A stretch of DNA of 64,000 nucleotides, taken from contig NZ_JACRWD010000007.1 of the NCBI RefSeq assembly GCF_014306135.1, forward strand, positions 1 through 64,000, written 5' to 3'. Positions 43,312-52,899 of the stretch are shown here, one piece after another. Position 1 is the stretch's first letter; each line of letters starts with the position of its first letter. The stretch is from Paraclostridium hominis (lineage in GTDB: Bacteria > Bacillota > Clostridia > Peptostreptococcales > Peptostreptococcaceae). The translations under genes were made by a program, and so were the position numbers. The notes beneath the pieces were generated by a model. That model made no database searches, was not told the DNA's origin, and was given only the letters and a program-made list of their open reading frames with translations.

Positions 43312-45138
43312 TTATTTATTAGCTTGTCTTGATTTATTATATTTTAATCTATCGTGCTCATTTAAGAATTTTTTTCTAAGTCTTATAGAATCTGGAGTTA
43401 TTTCAACCAACTCATCATCATCTATAAATTCTAAAGCTTCTTCTAAAGTAAATGTTCTAGCAGCTTGTAATTTAACAGCATCATCAGTACCAGAAGCACG
43501 AACGTTAGTTAATTTCTTGTTCTTACAAGGGTTAACTACCATATCATCTTTTCTTGAGTTCATACCGATTATCATACCTTCATAAACTTCAACACCTGGA
43601 TCAACAAACATTTGAGCTCTTTCACTTAAAGCATTAAGTGCATAAGCCATTGTAGTACCAGCTCCTTGAGCTATTAAAACTCCATTAGTTCTTGATGGTA
43701 TTTCACCTTTGTGTTCTTCATATCTTTCAAATGATCTAACTAAAGATCCTTCTCCACGAGTATCATTTATGAATTCACTTCTGTATCCTAATAAACCTCT
43801 AGTAGGAGCTATAAATGTTATTTTAACATAATCTCCTTCTATTTCCATAGCTTCCATCATAGCTTTTCTTAAGTTTAATTTATTTATAACAGTTCCTGAG
43901 TAAGTTTCTGGGCAGTTAACTATAACTCTTTCCATAGGTTCCATTAATTTTCCGTTTTCTCTTATGAATAAAACTTCTGGTTTAGAAACTCCAACTTCGT
44001 ATCCTTCACGTCTCATGTTTTCAAGAAGTATAGATAAGTGAAGTTCTCCACGTCCAGATACTTTAAATCCATCAGTAGTATCCATTGGCTCAACTTTAAG
44101 TCCAACATTAACTTCTAGTTCTTTGTCTAATCTATCTTTTATGTGTCTAGTTGTAACGAATTTACCACTCTTACCAGCAAATGGTGAATCATTAACTAAG
44201 AAGTTCATAGATAAAGTAGGTTCTTCTATGTGTATAAGTTCCATTGGTAATGGATTATCTAAGTCACATATAGTTTCTCCTATAGATATATCAGGCATAC
44301 CAGCTACAACTACTATATCACCAGCATAAGCTTCATCTTTTTCAACTTGACGAAGGCCTTCATAAGCTGTAAGCTTAGATATTCTTCCTTTAGCTACAGT
44401 TCCATCTGCTTTACATACAGATACTTGAGCTCCATTTTTAACTGTTCCTTTGTAAACTCTACCTATTCCAAGTCTACCTACATAATCATCATATGCAAGA
44501 GCAGAAACTTGAAGTTGTAAAGGCTCAGATGCATAGTCAGGGTAAGCTTCAACGTGATTTACTATTGTTTCGAATAATGGAGATAAATCAGTACTTTCAT
44601 CATCCATTTCACGCTTAGCTATACCTTGTTTAGCTATACCGTATATTATTGGGAATTCACATTGTTCATCAGTTGCATTTAAGTCTACGAATAAGTCAAA
44701 TACTTCATCAACAACTTCTTCAGCTCTTTGGTCTTGCTTGTCTATTTTATTTATGAAAAGTATTGGTCTAAGTCCAGCTTCTAAAGATTTTTGTAAAACG
44801 AATCTAGTTTGAGGCATCGGACCTTCACTAGCATCTACTAATAATATAACTGTATCAACAGTTTTTATAACACGTTCAACCTCAGAAGAGAAATCACTAT
44901 GTCCTGGTGTATCTACTATGTTTATTTTATAGTCTTTATAGTTTATAGCACAGTTTTTAGAGTATATTGTTATACCTCTTTCTTTTTCTAAGTCGTTGCT
45001 ATCCATTACACAATCTTTAACTACTTCGTTCTCTCTGAAAACTCCAGATTGAGATAAGAAAGCATCAACTAATGTTGATTTACCAGCATCGACGTGGGCG
45101 ATAACGGCAATATTAACGATTTTATTCTTAGTTGTCAT
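43312..45138 (-). CDS. typA: Ribosome-associated GTPase TypA (BipA)
   Basis: 608 aa. The translational GTPase has G1 AHVDAGKSTL, switch region RGITIYSKN, G3 DTPGHSDF and G4 NKID. An EF-G-like domain II and domains III and V follow, then the TypA-specific C-terminal region with GRGELHLSILLENMRREGYE. TypA binds ribosomes and helps 50S assembly and growth under stress. AAAGGAG precedes the ATG. Highly conserved and unremarkable. Confidence 0.97.
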   Translation of the reverse strand: MTTKNKIVNIAVIAHVDAGKSTLVDAFLSQSGVFRENEVVKDCVMDSNDLEKERGITIYSKNCAINYKDYKINIVDTPGHSDFSSEVERVIKTVDTVILLVDASEGPMPQTRFVLQKSLEAGLRPILFINKIDKQDQRAEEVVDEVFDLFVDLNATDEQCEFPIIYGIAKQGIAKREMDDESTDLSPLFETIVNHVEAYPDYASEPLQLQVSALAYDDYVGRLGIGRVYKGTVKNGAQVSVCKADGTVAKGRISKLTAYEGLRQVEKDEAYAGDIVVVAGMPDISIGETICDLDNPLPMELIHIEEPTLSMNFLVNDSPFAGKSGKFVTTRHIKDRLDKELEVNVGLKVEPMDTTDGFKVSGRGELHLSILLENMRREGYEVGVSKPEVLFIRENGKLMEPMERVIVNCPETYSGTVINKLNLRKAMMEAMEIEGDYVKITFIAPTRGLLGYRSEFINDTRGEGSLVRSFERYEEHKGEIPSRTNGVLIAQGAGTTMAYALNALSERAQMFVDPGVEVYEGMIIGMNSRKDDMVVNPCKNKKLTNVRASGTDDAVKLQAARTFTLEEALEFIDDDELVEITPDSIRLRKKFLNEHDRLKYNKSRQANK

Positions 45139-45300
45139 ATCGATAATCTCCTTTTTTTAAAATAACTTATTAAGTATACCACACCACTTTTAAATTGTAA
45201 AATGAATTAAATATATTCAATCTTATTATGTCAAAATTTATATTATTAATTTAAAAAATATATAATAATGTAAGGAATATAATTCAAGTTAAGTAAATAC

Positions 45301-45332
45301 AAAAATGATACCTTAAAATAGGTATCATTTTT
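45301..45332 (-). terminator. Terminator after the SpoVAF-like gene
   Basis: Perfect 13-bp stem (AAAAATGATACCT / AGGTATCATTTTT) with a 6-nt loop. It ends the minus-strand gene at 45340-46761. Confidence 0.85.
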
Positions 45333-45339
45333 GTATTTA

Positions 45340-46761
45340 CTATTTACCTTCATTTTTAGTATCAAGTTTAACTCTAAATATCAGTCGCTTTAATGCACTA
45401 TATTCAAATGGGATAAGCGGGTATAAATAACTTTTGCCAGTAATAGTTTTATTTGTAGCAACAAGTATAAATGAAATTATTAGACCTGCTATAAATCCCC
45501 ATAAATTAAATGCAGCTGTTAGAATTAACAATAAAATTCTAATGAGTTTTATTGAATATCCAAGGTCGACACTTGGTTGTGAAAAACTTCCAAGAGCTAC
45601 TATAGCCATATACAATATTGTATGAGGTATAAACCATCCAGTTTGAACAGCAAAGTCTCCTAGTATTAAAGCACCGATAACAGATAATGACATTCCTAAT
45701 GAACCTGGAGTATTAAGTGATGCTAATTGTAAGGCATCAACTGAAAATTCTAAAATTAAAAATTGTAGAAATATAGGTACATTATAAGGGTCTTTTGGGA
45801 TTATAAACTCTAGCCATAACGGAAGGTGAGAAGCATATTTAACTGCTAGAGTATATAATGGAGTTATCATTAATGTAGTAAGTAATGTAAAATTTCTAAT
45901 TAATCTTAAATAATTACCTATAATTACTGGTTGATAAAAATCATCTACATCTTGTAAAAAATCAAATATAGTAGTAGGCAATATAATGGCATTAGGTGAA
46001 TTATCTATAATTAACAATATTTTACCTTCTAAAACGTGAGCAGCAGCTACATCTGGTCTTTCTGTATATCGAGCTTTTGGAAAAGGATTATACCATCTAG
46101 ATTGGACTAATGCCTCAACTATACTTTGCTCACTCATTACCAATGATTTAACTTTTATTTCATCTATACATTTTTTTAGATTTTTTAGAGTTTTTTTATC
46201 TACTAATCCATCTATGTACCCAATAACGACATCAGTTTTAGACCTTTTACCTACATTAAACATTTCAAATATTAAATCAGGATCTTTTACTCTTCTTCTT
46301 ACTAATGCAGTATTAAAAACTATAGTTTCAACAAAGCCATCTTTAGCTCCTTTTAGAGACTTTTCTTTTTCTGGTTCTCCTATTCCACGAACTGGATAAG
46401 TTCTAACATCTAAAATTATTGCTTCATCAAATCCATCTATAATTATAGCCATTGGGCCTGATAATACTTCTTTAGCAATATTTTTTAGTTCATTTTCCTT
46501 AGATACCTCTATATAAGGTATATATTTATGGATAAAATCTTTTAACTCATGAATTGACTTAAAATCTTCACTAGTTATTTTGAAAAAACCAGAAAGAATT
46601 CTTTCCATTACTTCATCTTTTATAAAGCCATCTATAAAAAATAAGTAACAGCTTTTTTCACCTATTATAACTTCCCTTTGTATTACATCAAAACTTTTAT
46701 CTAAAGGGAGATGTTCTTTCATAAGTTCTACATTTTTTTTAATGTTTTTAGTTAGAATCAT
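45340..46761 (-). CDS. GerA-family spore germination protein, SpoVAF-like
   Basis: 473 aa. The cytoplasmic N-terminal part (about 1-270) contains KDGFVETIVFNTALVRRRVK and VGKRSKTDVVIGYI, typical of the GerA/SpoVAF superfamily. A C-terminal five- to six-helix membrane part follows, with NTPGSLGMSLSVIGALILGD and GFIAGLIISFIL. Lengths and motifs fit SpoVAF, which partners with germination receptors in the spore inner membrane. It is a stand-alone gene, with no spoVA or gerB/C partners beside it. It therefore could also be an orphan GerA A-subunit. Shows the organism makes spores. Confidence 0.85.
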   Translation of the reverse strand: MILTKNIKKNVELMKEHLPLDKSFDVIQREVIIGEKSCYLFFIDGFIKDEVMERILSGFFKITSEDFKSIHELKDFIHKYIPYIEVSKENELKNIAKEVLSGPMAIIIDGFDEAIILDVRTYPVRGIGEPEKEKSLKGAKDGFVETIVFNTALVRRRVKDPDLIFEMFNVGKRSKTDVVIGYIDGLVDKKTLKNLKKCIDEIKVKSLVMSEQSIVEALVQSRWYNPFPKARYTERPDVAAAHVLEGKILLIIDNSPNAIILPTTIFDFLQDVDDFYQPVIIGNYLRLIRNFTLLTTLMITPLYTLAVKYASHLPLWLEFIIPKDPYNVPIFLQFLILEFSVDALQLASLNTPGSLGMSLSVIGALILGDFAVQTGWFIPHTILYMAIVALGSFSQPSVDLGYSIKLIRILLLILTAAFNLWGFIAGLIISFILVATNKTITGKSYLYPLIPFEYSALKRLIFRVKLDTKNEGK

Positions 46762-46849
46762 AAAAACACCCTTTCTAAATTAATCAGCCAATAATAGTAT
46801 TTACAAAAGCTCTAAATTTATGATTAATAAAAATTGAAAGGAAATAAAA

Positions 46850-46879
46850 AATAGAGTATGCCTAAAGACATACTCTATT
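46850..46879 (-). terminator. Terminator after the acetate transporter gene
   Basis: AATAGAGTATG pairs with CATACTCTATT around an 8-nt loop, with a T-run on the minus strand. Confidence 0.83.
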
Positions 46880-46947
46880 GAATGAATCTATATTAAATAT
46901 ATTTAGGAAAAGTCATAAATATTGTGACCGTTCCCCCCTACAATAAA

Positions 46948-47559
46948 TTACTTTTTGAATATTCCAAATGGTTTTCCAACTGGTAAAAATTCTTTTCCAA
47001 AATGTCCGTTTAGTACAGCAGCTGCAGAACCATAGAATGAGAATATAGCTATTCCTAATTCAGAATATGCTGCAAATTGATGAGTAGCATGTTCCATTAC
47101 TCCAAATGTAGAAAGAGTTAATCCTATAAATAAACAATCTATAAGTACAAATATTATAAATAATACCTTATGAGTTTCCATTGCACCAACAGTCATAAAT
47201 AATGTAAATATTAAGTATCCTAAAAATGCAAATCCTAATTGCTTAGGATCAGCTGAAGCAGCTAATTTTTCACCAAATACTCCATTTTGTATTAACCAAG
47301 ATAATCCCATTGCATACCAGAAAAATGCATAACCACCAAATGCAGTAGCACCAAATACATTATTGTGCTTGAAATCATTTATACAAGCAAATAATTGAGC
47401 AGTAGCTCCTAAGAATATTGCCCATGGTAAAACTAATGATACATTTGAAGTTAATCCAAGTTTTTGAGATGAAGCAACTAATGTTATCATTGCTAATCCG
47501 AAAAGTCCTAATGCTGAAGGATCAGCAGTTACAACTTTAACTTTTGTTTCGTTTGACAT
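46948..47559 (-). CDS. satP: Acetate uptake transporter (GPR1/FUN34/SatP family)
   Basis: 203 aa, six transmembrane helices, from the ATG 7 nt after AGGAGG (two codons after an in-frame TTG). The family opening VTADPSALGLFGLAMITL contains the NPAPLGL-type motif. Later blocks are FGGYAFFWYAMGLSW and FTLFMTVGAMETHK. These hexameric channels move acetate and other short monocarboxylates, useful to a fermenting anaerobe. The 47560-47846 upstream region is A/T-rich and contains the promoter but nothing else that I recognise. Confidence 0.92.
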   Translation of the reverse strand: MSNETKVKVVTADPSALGLFGLAMITLVASSQKLGLTSNVSLVLPWAIFLGATAQLFACINDFKHNNVFGATAFGGYAFFWYAMGLSWLIQNGVFGEKLAASADPKQLGFAFLGYLIFTLFMTVGAMETHKVLFIIFVLIDCLFIGLTLSTFGVMEHATHQFAAYSELGIAIFSFYGSAAAVLNGHFGKEFLPVGKPFGIFKK

Positions 47560-47846
47560 TTTCAATCCTCCTATAATTACAAATGATAAATTATTATATA
47601 ATTTCTAAAAATGTATTTTGTATGCAAATACGCAATACTTATATATAATATCATCTTTTTTTTAATAAGTATACAAAAAATTTAAAAATTATAAATTTTA
47701 GAACTGAAAATATACAAAAAATTATAATAAATTTGAAAAAATAGATTTATTGAATTATTTTTAAAATTTAAAATTTAATTGTGTTTATATATAAATGTTG
47801 TGGGTATATTTTATAATACAAAAATGATTTATAGGAGGATTTTCAA

Positions 47847-48038
47847 ATGATAAGAATATGTCCATTTTGTTCAAATGTTAATGTTAATAAAGTAAAAGAA
47901 ATAGTTGGAGAAGAAAATGTTAAAACTGGTTGTATAGGACAATGTCGTGCTTTTAAAAAAGAAGCAGTAGGTTTTATAAATGGGGAATTAGTTATAAAGG
48001 AAAATGAAGAGTTATTTTTAAAAGAATTAGAAAAGTAA
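47847..48038 (+). CDS. Small Cys-rich protein, DUF1450 (YuzB)-like
   Basis: 63 aa with ICPFCSN at the start and TGCIGQC in the middle, followed by FINGELV. The spacing C-x2-C ... GC-I-G-x-C and the FxNGE block resemble DUF1450/YuzB proteins. These are small putative thioredoxin-fold or metal-binding proteins without known role. AGGAGG lies before the ATG. Ends at a clear terminator. Confidence 0.75.
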   Translation: MIRICPFCSNVNVNKVKEIVGEENVKTGCIGQCRAFKKEAVGFINGELVIKENEELFLKELEK

Positions 48039-48043
48039 ATTTT

Positions 48044-48075
48044 AAAATAGGCTAGGTGAATACCTAGTCTATTTT
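48044..48075 (+). terminator. Terminator after DUF1450-like gene
   Basis: AAAATAGGCTAGGT pairs with ACCTAGTCTATTTT (one non-Watson-Crick pair) around a 4-nt loop, then TTAA. Confidence 0.78.
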
Positions 48076-48222
48076 GTTAAATAAAGATATTCTGTATAAA
48101 AATGAGTATTATAAATATAAAATAAAAAAATAATTATAATAGAACAAGTGAGAACTATATATTAAAATTAAATTTATACAAGGTAATTTTTCATAAAATG
48201 AATAAATTTAAAGGGGGATATC

Positions 48223-48840
48223 ATGAAAGATAAATGGCTAATCTGGGCAAAAAAACTTCAAGCAATAGCTCAATCAGGTATTAATTATTCAAAGGATAAG
48301 TATGATATAGAAAGATTTGAACAAATAAGGGATTTATCTGCAGAGATTATGAGCGAATATACTTATGTCAATACTGCTAAAATAAAAGATTTATTTTGTA
48401 ATGAGAAAGGATATCAAACTCCTAAGGTAGATGTTAGATGTGCTATATTCAAAGAAAATAAAATATTATTAGTTAAAGAAAGTATAGATAAATGCTGGTC
48501 TTTACCGGGGGGATGGGCTGATGTACATTTAAGTCTTAAAGAAAATGCAATAAAAGAAGCCAAAGAAGAAGCTGGGGTTAATATAATACCTAAAAGGGTA
48601 ATAGCTATTCAAGATGCATCTAAAAATAATGAAAGATTAAGTCCCTATGGGATATATAAAATATTTTTATTATGTGATTTAATAGATGGATCTTTTAAAG
48701 AAAATATAGAAACTGAAGAAAGTAAATTTTTTGATATATACAATTTACCTGACTTATCTTTAAATAGAAATAATAAAAAACAAATCCAAATGTGTTTCAA
48801 AGCATTTAATGACAAAAGTTTTGACACAATATTTGATTAA
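48223..48840 (+). CDS. Nudix hydrolase with YjhB-type N-terminal domain
   Basis: 205 aa. The N-terminal helical part (WLIWAKKLQAIAQSGINYSK, then ERFEQIRDLSAEIM) is the Nudix_N_2 extension of YjhB-like ADP-sugar or nucleoside-diphosphate hydrolases. The Nudix box follows LPGGWADVHLSLKENA and contains KEAKEEAGV. The catalytic glutamates of REUXEE are present, but the first Glu of the box (Gx5E) is replaced by Leu, where relatives read GWADVGE. Activity may be altered. AAAGGGGG precedes the ATG. Substrate unknown. Confidence 0.9.
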   Translation: MKDKWLIWAKKLQAIAQSGINYSKDKYDIERFEQIRDLSAEIMSEYTYVNTAKIKDLFCNEKGYQTPKVDVRCAIFKENKILLVKESIDKCWSLPGGWADVHLSLKENAIKEAKEEAGVNIIPKRVIAIQDASKNNERLSPYGIYKIFLLCDLIDGSFKENIETEESKFFDIYNLPDLSLNRNNKKQIQMCFKAFNDKSFDTIFD

Positions 48841-48985
48841 ATAAATGTTAATTATTTAATTAAATTAAATTTTATAGTATATTTTGTGTGAAATTAAATT
48901 GTTTTGAGGTAGATTTTTATTTATGCTATATTAAAATAGAGTTAAGATATCAAAATACATATCATATTAAATGGAGGTAAATATA

Positions 48986-49183
48986 ATGAGTACAATGTAT
49001 TGTCCTAAATGTATAGTTGAAGTTATGGATTTAGTTAAGCATGAAGAAGGAACTGATATTGAGATAATAAATGAGGGTCTAGAAAATGAAACTAGAGAAG
49101 AATATGAATATTTTGTAGATATATATAAGTGTCCTGTATGTGGACATGAAGTTGAAGATTATATGGAATATGAAGAAGATTAA
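48986..49183 (+). CDS. Small zinc-ribbon protein, unknown
   Basis: 65 aa from the ATG after TGGAGG (an in-frame ATG at 48971 would contain that site). CPKC at residues 6-9 and CPVCGHE near 50 form a likely four-Cys zinc ribbon split by an acidic region. The tail is highly acidic. Promoter TTGAGG, 17 nt, TATATT lies near 48905-48933. No family recognised. Confidence 0.7.
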   Translation: MSTMYCPKCIVEVMDLVKHEEGTDIEIINEGLENETREEYEYFVDIYKCPVCGHEVEDYMEYEED

Positions 49184-49221
49184 TACTAGTTTGTTTTAAG
49201 GTTAAAAAATTTATAGTTAAT

Positions 49222-49273
49222 AAATAATATAACTGAGTTTTTATTTTTAAGTAAGTTTTCAGTTATATTATTT
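49222..49273 (+). terminator. Terminator after zinc-ribbon gene
   Basis: AAATAATATAACTGA pairs with TCAGTTATATTATTT across a 22-nt loop, followed by TTTTATTTTT. The rest of the gap to 49646 is A/T-rich and holds presumably the old promoter of the pseudogene; nothing else is recognised. Confidence 0.75.
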
Positions 49274-49646
49274 TTTTATTTTTAAATCTATCAAATTTCA
49301 AATCTAAGAAAATATGAAATATAAAGTGTATATATTTTTATCCATCGTATTTATACAAGGTAATGTATTTTGTTAATTATATTCCACAATATTAAAAAAA
49401 TTTTATATGAAATTCTGATTTACAATTTAAAATAATGCTTTAAATATAATTAAAGATGTTTTTTAGTTTTAAAGATGGGGAAAAAATTTCTGGTGTTAGG
49501 GGCATAAAGTAAAAATTATATACTTATTTTATTACTATGAATGATAATGTTTTACAATGCATGGTAATTTGTTTGTAAACTAAATTAGTTATAAATTTTA
49601 TTTGAAAAAGTTAACAAAATACATATCATTATGGGTAGGAGTATAT

Positions 49647-50987
49647 ATGAAAGATTTAAAAATAGGTAAAAAATTAGGAATATCATTTATTATTTTGTAA
49701 TGATTACAGCATTTTCAAGTTTTTATGTATTACTTAATTTAAAAAAAGCAAGTAAACAAAGTCATGAATTATTGAAAGGTCCTTATAAAGTAACGGATAA
49801 ATCTATGGCAATTAGAAGAGACATAGTGTCTATTAATCAAAATGTTATGAATTCAATTGCAGGAAATAAGCCTAAAGAACATGAAATTTCAGTACAAAAA
49901 GATTTTAATAGTATTGATAAAAGTATTAAAGTATTACGTGCAAATTCAATAGGAGATAAAAAGTTAATTGATGATATTGAAAAATCTATTGCAAATTTAA
50001 AGCAACAAAATGGCCAAATATATAAATTTATAGATAAGAGGATAGAATAAGAGTGCAGAACAACTTGTAATAACAGAAGATAGTGGGTATTATCAAGTAT
50101 ATGTTGAAAGTGTAAATAATTCAAAATCTATTTATGAAGATAAAACGTCAAGAGGTATTAGATTTGATAAAGAAATAGAAAATACAACATCAACAGCAAT
50201 GATTACTTTTACAATAATTTTTGTTGCTTCTATATTAGCAGGAATATTTATATGTATATATATTACAAAGAGTTTAAAAAAACAATTGAAGAAATAGAAA
50301 TCGCTGCAAATAAAATGTCAGTTGGTGATTATGATATTAATATTGAGTATGAATCAAAAGATGAATTAGGATCTTTATCAGATAGTATGCGTAAAATGAT
50401 ACAGTTCGAGTTTTAGGAGAAGTTGCATTAGTGAATTTCAACATTGAACCCTAAGTTGAGTATATATAAATATTTAAAAATATTGAAAAATCAGTGATTA
50501 GAATAACTGATGATTTAAGTGAGACAATGGAAGAAATAAATGTAGCTTCAGAAGAAGTAGGAGCAGCATCATATCAAGTTGCAAGTGGGTCACAAATGCT
50601 ATCACAAAGTGCTACTGAACAAGCAAGTGCAATTCAAGAGTTATCAGAAAATATTGTAGAGATATCAAAGAAAATCAAATACACTGAAGGTAATCCTAAA
50701 GAAGCTAATGATTTAACATTAAGCTCAGGACGCCAAGTTAAAGATGGGAATGATCAAATGAAACAAATGGTTAATGTAATGGATGAGATATCACTTACAT
50801 CTAATGAAATTAGTAGAATTATAAAAAAAAGATGATATAGCTTTCCAAACAAATATCTTGGCTTTAAATGCTGCAGTAGAAGCTGCTTAAATCACTTATT
50901 GCAAACTTTAAATTAAAGGATATAAGCGTTTCTAGTAAAGCAATAAATTTTAGCAATAATCATATAAATTATTTTGAAATTAATTAA
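49647..50987 (+). pseudogene. Decayed methyl-accepting chemotaxis protein
   Basis: Chemoreceptor broken by several lesions. The frame starting at 49647 (MKDLKIGKKLGISFIIL) hits a stop at 49697. The sensory part continues in another frame at 49700-50050. The second membrane helix (FTIIFVASILAGIFICIYIT) and HAMP region (KMSVGDYDINIEYESKDE) are in further frames. The signalling region 50494-50835 breaks in an A-run at 50821. After ALNAAVEAA (near 50885) it jumps straight to LKSLIANFKLKD-type C-terminal codons, corresponding to a 362-bp internal deletion relative to the gene at 1-633. Flanked by an intact terminator at 51021. No functional product expected. Confidence 0.92.
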
Positions 50988-51020
50988 ATTTATTAAAAAA
51001 AATAATAGACTTATAAAAAG

Positions 51021-51052
51021 TAGAAATGGAAATTTTAATATTTCCATTTCTA
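51021..51052. terminator. Bidirectional terminator after the chemoreceptor pseudogene
   Basis: TAGAAATGGAAAT pairs with ATTTCCATTTCTA around a 6-nt loop, then ATTTTTTAT. Resembles the hairpin after the intact receptor gene at 667-696. Confidence 0.85.
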
Positions 51053-51088
51053 TTTTTTATAAAACATAAATATAACTTAAATAAACAA

Positions 51089-51613
51089 TTACTTTAGTAA
51101 ATACTCTTTATGTAAAATCCAAGTGTTATATTCCCATTTAAAAACAGAAATATTATCAAAAAAACAATCAAACTCACATGGAATACTTTTAACGTATTCA
51201 TATATATCAGTAAAGTTTTTTTGTATTTTTTTAGAAGTTATAGTTACATGAAAAATTTTATCTTTTCCATCATGATTAGAAAAATTTATATAATTTATTT
51301 TAGACATTGCATCTATTAAGTTATTATGAACAGTTTGTCCTTGTGTACTCATAAAAACCTTCATATATATAACTCTATCATCGAAATGGTCATATCCTTT
51401 TATTTTATAAGGAGTAATTTTATTATTCTTACAAAAATTTTCTAATATATTATCAAGTTTAGAAATATCATCAGTTTCAAATGGTGATTTTATAGTAAAA
51501 TGAGCTGGCAACTTTGATGATTTAGCAGAAAAATTTTCATACACTTCTTTTCTAAGCTTATTGTTAAAATCTCCTGCTTTTCCTTTAGTTACTGATACTA
51601 CTACATATCTCAT
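51089..51613 (-). CDS. 2H phosphoesterase (2'-5' RNA ligase-like) family protein
   Basis: 174 aa with the two HxT motifs of the family, HFTIKSPFET near 38 and FHVTITSKK near 131. They form the active site for cyclic phosphate or 2'-5' bond hydrolysis. Related to LigT and YjcG-type proteins. Substrate in vivo unknown. TAGGAGG precedes the ATG. Convergent with the pseudogene; shares its terminator. Confidence 0.87.
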   Translation of the reverse strand: MRYVVVSVTKGKAGDFNNKLRKEVYENFSAKSSKLPAHFTIKSPFETDDISKLDNILENFCKNNKITPYKIKGYDHFDDRVIYMKVFMSTQGQTVHNNLIDAMSKINYINFSNHDGKDKIFHVTITSKKIQKNFTDIYEYVKSIPCEFDCFFDNISVFKWEYNTWILHKEYLLK

Positions 51614-51805
51614 AATATCCTCCTAAAAATATTTTTTATTAATAAGTATATCAAAATATAAAAAATATATTTAACTTAAATAAAATACTTTAAGGTAAAA
51701 CATGAAAATATTACTCAGTATTTAAAACAAAAATAAGAGCAATATAATTATAAAGTTATTAAAATTAATAACTTTAATCAAATACTTTTACTTAGGAGGA
51801 TTAAT

Positions 51806-51994
51806 ATGAAAAAAGGCATGATACCAATAGTTTTAGGAACCGCAGTTACAACAGCAGGTATTGCTTTAGACATGAAACAAAATAAAAATAATAAATTTAA
51901 TAAAAATGATTATAAAAATATGGCAGGAGCACTTTTATTAGGAGCTGGAGTTGCTCATATAGCTCTTGGAGGAATAGAAAGAGCTAGACATTAA
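51806..51994 (+). CDS. Small membrane protein, unknown
   Basis: 62 aa. Hydrophobic segments at about 5-22 (MIPIVLGTAVTTAGIALDM) and 38-56 (MAGALLLGAGVAHIALGG) flank a Lys/Asn-rich loop. It probably forms a helical hairpin in the membrane. Strong AGGAGG ribosome site. Flanked by a terminator. No family recognised. Confidence 0.7.
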   Translation: MKKGMIPIVLGTAVTTAGIALDMKQNKNNKFNKNDYKNMAGALLLGAGVAHIALGGIERARH

Positions 51995-52024
51995 TTTTTT
52001 ATATAAAAAAATAATATATTGATT

Positions 52025-52064
52025 AGCTGTAGATAAATTTTATTTTAAAAATTTATCTACAGCT
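52025..52064 (+). terminator. Terminator after small membrane protein gene
   Basis: Perfect 17-bp stem (AGCTGTAGATAAATTTT and complement) and a 6-nt loop, followed by TTTT. Confidence 0.88.
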
Positions 52065-52155
52065 TTTTATTTGGAATATATAACTTTGAATATATATATA
52101 ATTAAGTATGTTAGTATATTTATATAACTAGTGAAATTATTAGGAGGGGGATATT

Positions 52156-52773
52156 TTGACTTGTAGCGTTAAAATTATAAAAAAGCAATGTCAAAAAACT
52201 AGTAAATGGTCTGGAGGAGAAGCAACTCAGTTATACATATACCCTGAAAACTCATCGTATGAAAATAAAAATTTTAAATGGAGAGTAAGTTCAGCTAAGG
52301 TAGAAATGCAAGAGTCCACATTTACTAAATTACCTAATATACAAAGAAAGTTAATGGTAATTGATGGTGAATTGATTTTAAAGCATAAAAATAACAGTGA
52401 AGTAAAATTAAATAAATTTGAAGTAGATAATTTTAGTGGTGATTGGGATACTATAAGCTATGGTAAAGCTATTGATTTTAATTTGATGACCAATCAAGAT
52501 TGTACAGGAGAGTTAGAATACATTAAGATTAAATCCTATATAGATATAAAAGCTAAAGAAAAGCTAAATGAAAATAATTATAGATATGAAGCTCAATCTT
52601 TTTATAGTTTAAATGAAGAATTTGATATGATTTTAGAATCAGGAAAATCATTAACTGTGGAAAAAGGAGATTTAGCTATAATAAAATTTAGAAAAAATTC
52701 AAAAGAGAAAGTTAAGCTAATAAATAAACTAGAAAAAGATTTAGAAATTATAAAAAGTACAGTATATTATTAA
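52156..52773 (+). CDS. HutD/Ves-family cupin-like protein
   Basis: 205 aa from a TTG after GGAGGGGG. Family features are TSKWSGGEATQLYIYP near the N terminus, WRVSSAKVEM, FTKLPNIQRKLMVIDGELIL and FSGDWDTISYGKAIDFNLM. HutD is linked in other bacteria to histidine use, and Ves to cold response; the biochemical role is unproven. No hut genes nearby. Own transcription unit. Confidence 0.85.
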   Translation: MTCSVKIIKKQCQKTSKWSGGEATQLYIYPENSSYENKNFKWRVSSAKVEMQESTFTKLPNIQRKLMVIDGELILKHKNNSEVKLNKFEVDNFSGDWDTISYGKAIDFNLMTNQDCTGELEYIKIKSYIDIKAKEKLNENNYRYEAQSFYSLNEEFDMILESGKSLTVEKGDLAIIKFRKNSKEKVKLINKLEKDLEIIKSTVYY

Positions 52774-52820
52774 AAAATAGTAGTTATAAGAATATAAAAT
52801 TATCTTGTAACTACTATTTT
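52774..52820 (+). terminator. Terminator after hutD-like gene
   Basis: AAAATAGTAGTTA (52774-52786) pairs with TAACTACTATTTT (52808-52820) with additional AAG/CTT pairing inside. Confidence 0.82.
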
Positions 52821-52899
52821 TATTTTCTATAACTATTTCAATTGAAGTTGTAAAAATATTTTGATATTATGAAATAGAAAGTTAAAAAAGGGGGTATAT

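Noticed and set aside
49281..49646. Sigma-D-type flagellar promoter before the chemoreceptor pseudogene
   Set aside because: No convincing TAAA with spaced CGATA-type -10 could be found; only general A/T-rich sequence.
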